A DNA stretch of 64,000 bases from Engraulis encrasicolus (taxonomy: Eukaryota > Chordata > Actinopteri > Clupeiformes > Engraulidae): NCBI RefSeq assembly GCF_034702125.1, contig NC_085880.1, positions 7,239,177-7,303,176 of the forward strand, in the 5' to 3' direction. A program made the translations under genes and the position numbers. Positions 1-64,000 of the stretch are shown here, one piece after another; position 1 is the first letter of the stretch, and every line of letters starts with the position of its first letter. Under the pieces are notes generated by a model. That model did not search any database, was not told where the DNA came from, and was given only the letters and a program-made list of their open reading frames with translations.

Positions 1-418
1 TAAATTAATGAAACAACTTGGTGTCGCACACATGAAGGCTTCACTCACTTATCTGTTGTTGAGCACACTCAATCTCAAAAGGCATTCATAAGGAGTAGTT
101 AAGTCATCAAGTAGTTAAAAGTGAGGAAAACAAAACAAAGCAAAAAGATGGCATTCTCGATCCATTAAAAATGTTTGGCTGCTCTTTGGAACAAAGAGTG
201 CCTTGATCTTCTTTTCTTTCTCCTTTCCTGACAGTAACTAAAAGTTAATAACTGGAGGAGTAAACCTGCCTTCTACATTTCATTCCTCTGGGGTGTTGGG
301 CTGGGGGTGTGAGTAGTAGTCTATCAGAGATGCATGAGCATGTGGGTAAACAATGCCAACGCTAACAGTCACACAATAAACAATGCCATACAATGTCAAT
401 GCTAACATTAGCACTCAC

Positions 419-16172
<15,754 letters not shown>

Positions 16173-17202
16173 CTAGGAAGATAGAAGGCTATATGAGAAG
16201 CCTAAAAACACACAAAGTGTTGGTAGTCCAGCAGCCAAAAGCCAAATATCAGCCGAACCCAGCTTCGTCTGATAAAGTTTTTTTCTTTGCAGTTTGTGGT
16301 TGCCCAAGGTGTACCTATTAAGATTGCAGAGGGTGCCCGGTGATATCCCTTGAGCATTTCCAGATATTGAGCATTTTATGCTGGATGTACTGTAGCCATA
16401 TTACAACAGTTTTCTGCCCCCATTCATGTTATGCTGACCAAATACCCTATACCATACTTATTTTTGTGTTTGTTTACATGGAAGGATGTGCATAAGAACA
16501 GGTGGTGAGGTATGGACATCAGTGGGGGTGGGGTCATGCATGTTTGGGGGCGGGGCTCTCACCCACAAGGCCTGATTTTCCAAGTCTGAGACACATTGGC
16601 CAACATTTTGTCAAAACTGGCTTTATACCTCATAGTGGGCTGTTTGGTTTTGCTGTTTGTTGTTGCCCGACACTTACACTTAGATAAGAGTGGGTGATAT
16701 GCCGATTTCAGATATTAACCCTTTCATGTTGGTTTCGCTGCAGCCATAGCCCACGTTTGACCGCTTCATAACTGCAGATTAACCATAGAACATTCAGGGT
16801 GGTAGGCCTACCACATCAAAGTTGACAAAGTTCCCTTGTACAAAAGTACCAATACATATTAGACAATTACATAACTAGCTGTTTTTCAAGCAGAAATGTG
16901 TAACATTAAGGCGAATTTTGGTGGTGTCAGCGCAGACATACACAGAAAGGATTACTAATTCAACACAGAATTTCAACAACCTAAATATCTTTCATCACAT
17001 TCCATAAATTGCTATTTACTCCTCCTGTGCTGTTGTAACACAAAATACACAGTGTGATTATTTAATAATAAAATATTAAATAAAGTTTAATAATTATTTC
17101 TTACTGATTACTTGTTTGCTCACAAAGTACATAATTTCAATGGTGGTCATATTAACATGGAAAGAGATAAAAACGCAAATCCACAAAATTACCTAAAGGT
17201 AT

Positions 17203-17535
17203 ATATATGGGTAGATGACGTGAATGGGAAAAAAATACTTAAATGGTTATTTCTCATTAAATTAAGACTTAAAAAGCAATACATATGAAGAGTGTAACAA
17301 TGTTCATAAAACTCCATCAAGCCATTTCTATATTATTTAATGGACATAATTTAATGGACATATTTTCAGGAAATTGCTTTATCAACGTCAATAAATAATC
17401 AATTAATAGACCAACATTGTGACCACTTGGATTTTTTGAAAGATTAATTGCTGCACTATGTAGACATATACTTTTTCCCCTCATGAACAATGTTTTGTTC
17501 GTTTTTTTCTGCCTAACTGTCATCTACCCATATAT
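17203..17535. mobile_element. MITE (ATATGGGTAGATGAC ends)
   Basis: ATATATGGGTAGATGAC at 17203-17219, inverted at 17519-17535; about 333 bp, no ORF. Confidence 0.65.
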
Positions 17536-18744
17536 TCATTGATTTATATTTTATTGATGGAAATATATAGGGATATATGATCCCCTGTTAGCAATTCAAA
17601 GTTCTGCTCCACCACTTCCAATCAACTCATCATCTGAATTACCTGTAAATAGTTGGCTGCCTAAAAAAGAAACCTATCCATAGATGCAGAGTCAGTGCTG
17701 TAAGACATTTACATGTATATGGACAGTTTTGAAATCTGTTCTTAAAAATATCAACAGCACTGGAATTACCCTTGAATTGTGGGGAGGGGATCTCATTGCT
17801 CGATTTACTTAATTTATTATTACTTACATTATTACTTGATGATTATCACTATGAATATATTAAGACTATATTATGAGGGGTGGGGGGGGGGTGTCAAGCA
17901 TTATGACTATGTAGGCTACATAGACTACTACTCCTACTTGAAATTATGCAGTGTTGTTGCTCCAAGTCTTAATCGGTTACTTAAAAATCTCTGCATTGTC
18001 AAAGCAATGTAATGTTATGATGTAGATGAGTGCTTTCATTAACGAGTAAATAGGCTCGTCGACTGCCCCATCTGCAGTCAGACGCTACAGAATACAAAAT
18101 GTCCACTGATCCACCTCAGTCTTCAATGCAATCAGAACACAATATCAGGCTCATACTGAGCGTACGTGTGTGTGTGTGCGCGTGCGCGCAATGCATGTAC
18201 AGATCTTATTTGATGGCTTTATGGATTTTAAGTGATCATTCAATACCAGTCTGGATACACTGGATTTATTTAATTTCTTTAGAGCAGCCAACAACTGCTC
18301 ACCAGTTACCCCCACACTCTGTTTTTTTTTTTTTTTTTATGGGGGGTCTTTTATGTTGGCTATTTGTGGTAGGCTACCTGTAGGCTATATGCGATGTTGT
18401 CATGTATGTTGTCATGATGTGATGTCATGCAGGATGCACAATCCGTTCCATACTTTACAGTCCTATTCTAAGCAATGTTGTGAATGTTTTTACTGAGGTA
18501 TTTGTTGATATGATATGCATAAAAATAGGCAGAAATAGCATTTTCTAAGGTTATTAGCAGTATTTTCTCTGTACCTGGATAACAAAAGGAGATAGCCACA
18601 ATTAACCACAGTAAATATTCTTGTATGTACGATATTAAGAAAATAAAAAAGGAATTTTGAAGCTGGCATTTTCAGGTGGTCAGATCCGTTGCATCAAAAT
18701 ATATGCAAATTAGTGCATATTTAATTAGATAATAGCCTAATTAG

Positions 18745-20076
18745 TAAGGCTGTAACGATATTGCATCGAACCGAGGTATCGCGGTACGCAGACCCACGAA
18801 CCCCTATCGCGAAACTGCCTCGCAGAATCGCGATGCGCCCTTTAAAAGTTGTTACCAAAGTTCTTCCCTAACAAAATCTCTGTTGTTACCCCTCAGTCTA
18901 GAAAACAGCAGCATAAAGGCAAATGTTTGCATATGCGCTTAAAAAAGACAAGTAGAAAAGGGGCGCACATGTGCGAGTAACACTTCCATTCATCCCTCTC
19001 TTATAAAATGTTCCGTCCAACCAGCACGTGCATTTGTTATTATCAATTGCCTGAGCAACCTCCGCGAGACGAAACACTTGGAAACGTCGGAAGGTAAAGC
19101 ACAGAAATGAACAACAGACCCAAGAAGGCTTTATCAAACGTGTGAAGGTGTTAAGATTCATGCATGCGCCGATGCTGTTGAGTGGAGATAGACGTTGAGC
19201 AGAGAGAGAGAAAGAGAGCGAGAGAGCGAGATGCTCCGCCTGCCCAAATTCATAAACCACGCGACGCTCTATCAGGGAAGTGTCTGAAGTCGGGCGAACG
19301 TTGAGGTCGATGTGGATATTAATAGGCAGCGTTATTCTTCCCCGCATTGACCGCCTGCCTAGCGAAAACATGCTCCATTTCAGCCTGCATCCATTCCCGC
19401 TCTTGACAAAATGTCAAATCACAAAACCAAACAAAGGACAACGTGCCTGTTGCATAGTGAGAACATAGGCTAACTGAGTTTCGAGTTTTGTTTGTATAAG
19501 CGTGCGCGCGCTGCTGCACGATCAAAAAAGTTTAAAAAATATTAAACATCAAAATTAAGTGTTGCATTTTTGTAAGTAACTTTACACAACATGTTTCCTG
19601 ACGAAATATGACCAGTGTTGTTTCAGTTAATGTTTGGATATTAATTGGATAATGTTTGATAATGTGAGACAGTTGTTAGACTAATAGGCTACCTACTGGA
19701 ACCCTGACCCTTCTCTCTCCGTCTCTGTCTCCCTCACACACGGTCAGCATCTCAGCATCATATGATTTAAGCCTATTAATAAGAAGCCTACTTTTCCTTG
19801 GTGAACTAATATCCCTTATTGTGCTTTGATGTCAACACCTGGGGAACAGGTTGCAGTGGTATATCTGCAGCATCATTTAGGTACACCTACAAAATTAATG
19901 TAGGCAGGTAGGCCTAAATGCAAAAATAAATCATATATATAGCCTATATAGGCCTATAATTTATTTTCTTCTTTTTTTCCTTTAAAAATAAAATAAAATC
20001 GTGGGGCATATCGAACCGTGGGTCATATATCGTGATACAAACCGAATCGTGGGTTGGGTGTATCGTTACAGCCTTA
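18745..20076. mobile_element. non-autonomous hAT element, 1332 bp
   Basis: Starts TAAGGCTGTAACGATAT and ends with inverted TGTATCGTTACAGCCTTA, flanked by the perfect 8-bp target duplication CTAATTAG (18737-18744, 20077-20084). Subterminal GAACCG.GG.ATATCG motifs repeat near both ends. No intact transposase. Same end type as 52833-53190. Confidence 0.9.
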
Positions 20077-20589
20077 CTAATTAGCATATTTAAACATAAA
20101 ATATAGAAAACTTGTCATACATTTTCTTCTCCAAGTCATATGAGTAATCATCTGGTAAAGTTTCATATTGATATCTGCAAGTTAAAAAAAAAAACCCGAT
20201 TCACCAGTGTCTCGCCTTATTTGTGGGATTGTTGTTATGAAAGGGTTAATTATTACCCCATATTGGGTTTGTTTCAATAAGGACAGTGTTAAGGCAGTCC
20301 AATGTGAATATTTTTCAGGTAATATAAGCAATTTGGTACATTTTGTAACATCATTCACAGTAAAATTACGTGTCTTTGTTTTTTTGTCATAATTTGCATT
20401 TATGGGACAATAAAGGCTCAAAATCTGGAAATGCTCAAGGGATATCACCGGGCACCCTCTGAAATCTTGAAGACTTACCTAAAATCTATCAGATAAAGCA
20501 AAAAAATAACCTTTATTTATCAAAAAAATCTGGGTCCAACCCCACGGCTCCCGGACTATGGTGAACTCCAATGTCGATAAACTCACTCA

Positions 20590-21552
20590 TTTGCTAGTGC
20601 TAACAGTAACAGCGTCAATGTAACAATGTTGTTCAGTTTTAACTAAGGATGAGTTCAACTGTTCTAAACTCTAAATGGCCTCTAGAAAGAGTGTGTGTTA
20701 ATATTGTTGTTTTTGTCTATGCTGCTAATTATGTTATCATCTCGTGTATGCACGTGAAATTAAAATGAATGCTGTGACAGCTAGCCTATCTTCGTCATGG
20801 CAGTTTGAAAACTGTGGAAAAAAGTGTTTAAGCTTGTTCAAACTACTGACCTAGAATCCAACAGATTTATGAATTGCTTCTGCTCAGGTCACTGAAACAG
20901 TGTAATATAATGCAGATCCGCGCTCGCTGACCATAATATATTTGTCTGAAGTCAACACATGCCACCACAGCACGTCGCCTACAACGCTTCTTGGACCGAG
21001 TTGATAGACAGGTGTGTGGGCGGGTATAATCGCATTTCCTGTGACTTTTTTCTCTCTACCCTGGCTTCCTCTTACACCGACTAATCTGATTGGTCATTCA
21101 TGGAGCATGTAACCAATCAGCCGAGACCTGCCATGGAGGAAGGAATAAATGCAAGATGGCTCCTCATATAAAACCAGCCTTTTGGCTTCTCTTTTGTGAT
21201 CAACAAAATTACTTTTTACTACTTATAAGGTTAAAATACCTATTCGCACGTAGTTCTGAAGGTTGATTTTTGCTACAGGACTATATAAGGTTGGATTCTG
21301 GTGACTTGTCGTAGATTAAGTTTGTGGGGAAAGAAGAGCACCGATTTCAAGCCATGTATTGAGGCAACCAGTTCTCGAGTGTTGTTTCAGATGGTGCGTG
21401 ATACATCAGGGCCTTGTCTCTCGGACGTGCTACAAAGCTTCGGACACTTCTGATCAGACATCTAGTCTAAGCAAAACTTTGCGAAATTCATGTTGCCTGT
21501 GTGCTTATACCCGGATATTCTGAAATCATTATTCAAGCTCTAAGTCGTCGTC
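20590..21552. promoter_or_regulatory. btaf1 promoter region, probably shared with the minus-strand gene
   Basis: Non-repetitive interval ending at the btaf1 start codon. It holds an inverted CCAAT pair (ATTGG at 21089-21093, CCAAT at 21113-21117), a YY1-like AAGATGGC at 21153-21160, and TATA-like ATATAAAA at 21166-21173 and TATATAAG at 21282-21289. A minus-strand GTCAGT donor near 20850 could end a first exon of the CC2D2 gene, but I could not connect it. Confidence 0.5.

Positions 21553-64000
<42,448 letters not shown>

Larger units (their letters stand above)
16226..20563. mobile_element. 4.3-kb inverted-repeat block, degenerate DNA element
   Basis: A 57-bp stretch with GAGGGTGCCCGGTGATATCC at 16319-16377 recurs inverted at 20408-20472, and similarity weakens outward to about 16226 and 20563 (AGTCCxGxAGCC at both). 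A more diverged direct copy lies at 16600-16770. No recognisable transposase. Contains the nested elements listed below. Confidence 0.5.

Noticed and set aside
18898..19371. 157-codon minus-strand open frame
   Set aside because: Inside the hAT element, no resemblance to a transposase; contains a simple GAGA-derived part.
20518..20593. Minus-strand ATG frame MSEFIDIGVHHSPGAV... as the CC2D2 start
   Set aside because: Ends at TAA after 25 codons with no good donor, and partly matches the repeat copy at 16226-16300.

Overview
The window looks like teleost fish nuclear DNA. Introns obey GT-AG. Long (CA)n and (CT)n arrays, tRNA-derived SINEs, hAT/Tc1/Harbinger-type MITEs and large fold-back repeats fill the non-coding sequence. 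Two host genes can be read exon by exon, and together they account for all convincing host coding sequence.

Minus strand, about 16.2 kb down to the left edge: a CC2D2-family gene (coiled-coil and C2 domain protein of the ciliary transition zone), 24 well-supported exons plus one doubtful small exon. Order along the protein: a low-complexity N-terminal part (16172-15521), the conserved linker and coiled-coil segment (15406-12801), the CC2D2AN-C2 domain (11469-10166), a middle segment (9411-7279) and the second C2 domain (5218-556). Both the first coding exon and the C-terminal domain lie outside what I can place. cc2d2b is the more likely paralogue, because human CC2D2B and BTAF1 are both on 10q23-q24.

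Plus strand, 21553 to the right edge: btaf1 (TAF172/Mot1), the Snf2-family ATPase that strips TBP from DNA. Twenty-six exons join in frame to 1250 residues, covering the HEAT-repeat TBP-binding part. The Snf2 ATPase lies beyond the window. The two genes are head to head. The interval around 20.6-21.55 kb carries an inverted CCAAT-box pair, a YY1-like site and two TATA-like sequences, and probably holds btaf1's promoter, perhaps shared with the CC2D2 gene.

Repeat layout: fold-back and TIR elements at 0.9, 3.2, 3.7-4.3, 5.5-7.1, 8.9-9.2, 9.7 and 10.8 kb (CC2D2 introns); a 16.2-20.6 kb inverted-repeat block with a nested 1.3-kb hAT element that has a perfect 8-bp target duplication; a 32.4-38.3 kb transposon nest in btaf1 intron 5 with a dead protein-coding transposon; a 1.1-kb perfect-architecture fold-back at 49.85 kb; a 2.4-kb giant palindrome at 53.7 kb; and a run of hAT MITEs with exact 8-bp target duplications.

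Most worth a second look: (1) the 3' ends of btaf1 exons 12 and 13, with their splice donors, are tandemly duplicated into the introns next to CA arrays; (2) several CA arrays begin within 10-40 nt downstream of btaf1 donors; (3) hammerhead-ribozyme-like motifs resembling those of Penelope-like elements occur once with intact core and stem I (60.8 kb), and as inverted pairs (0.9 and 9 kb). I found no previously unknown protein system.
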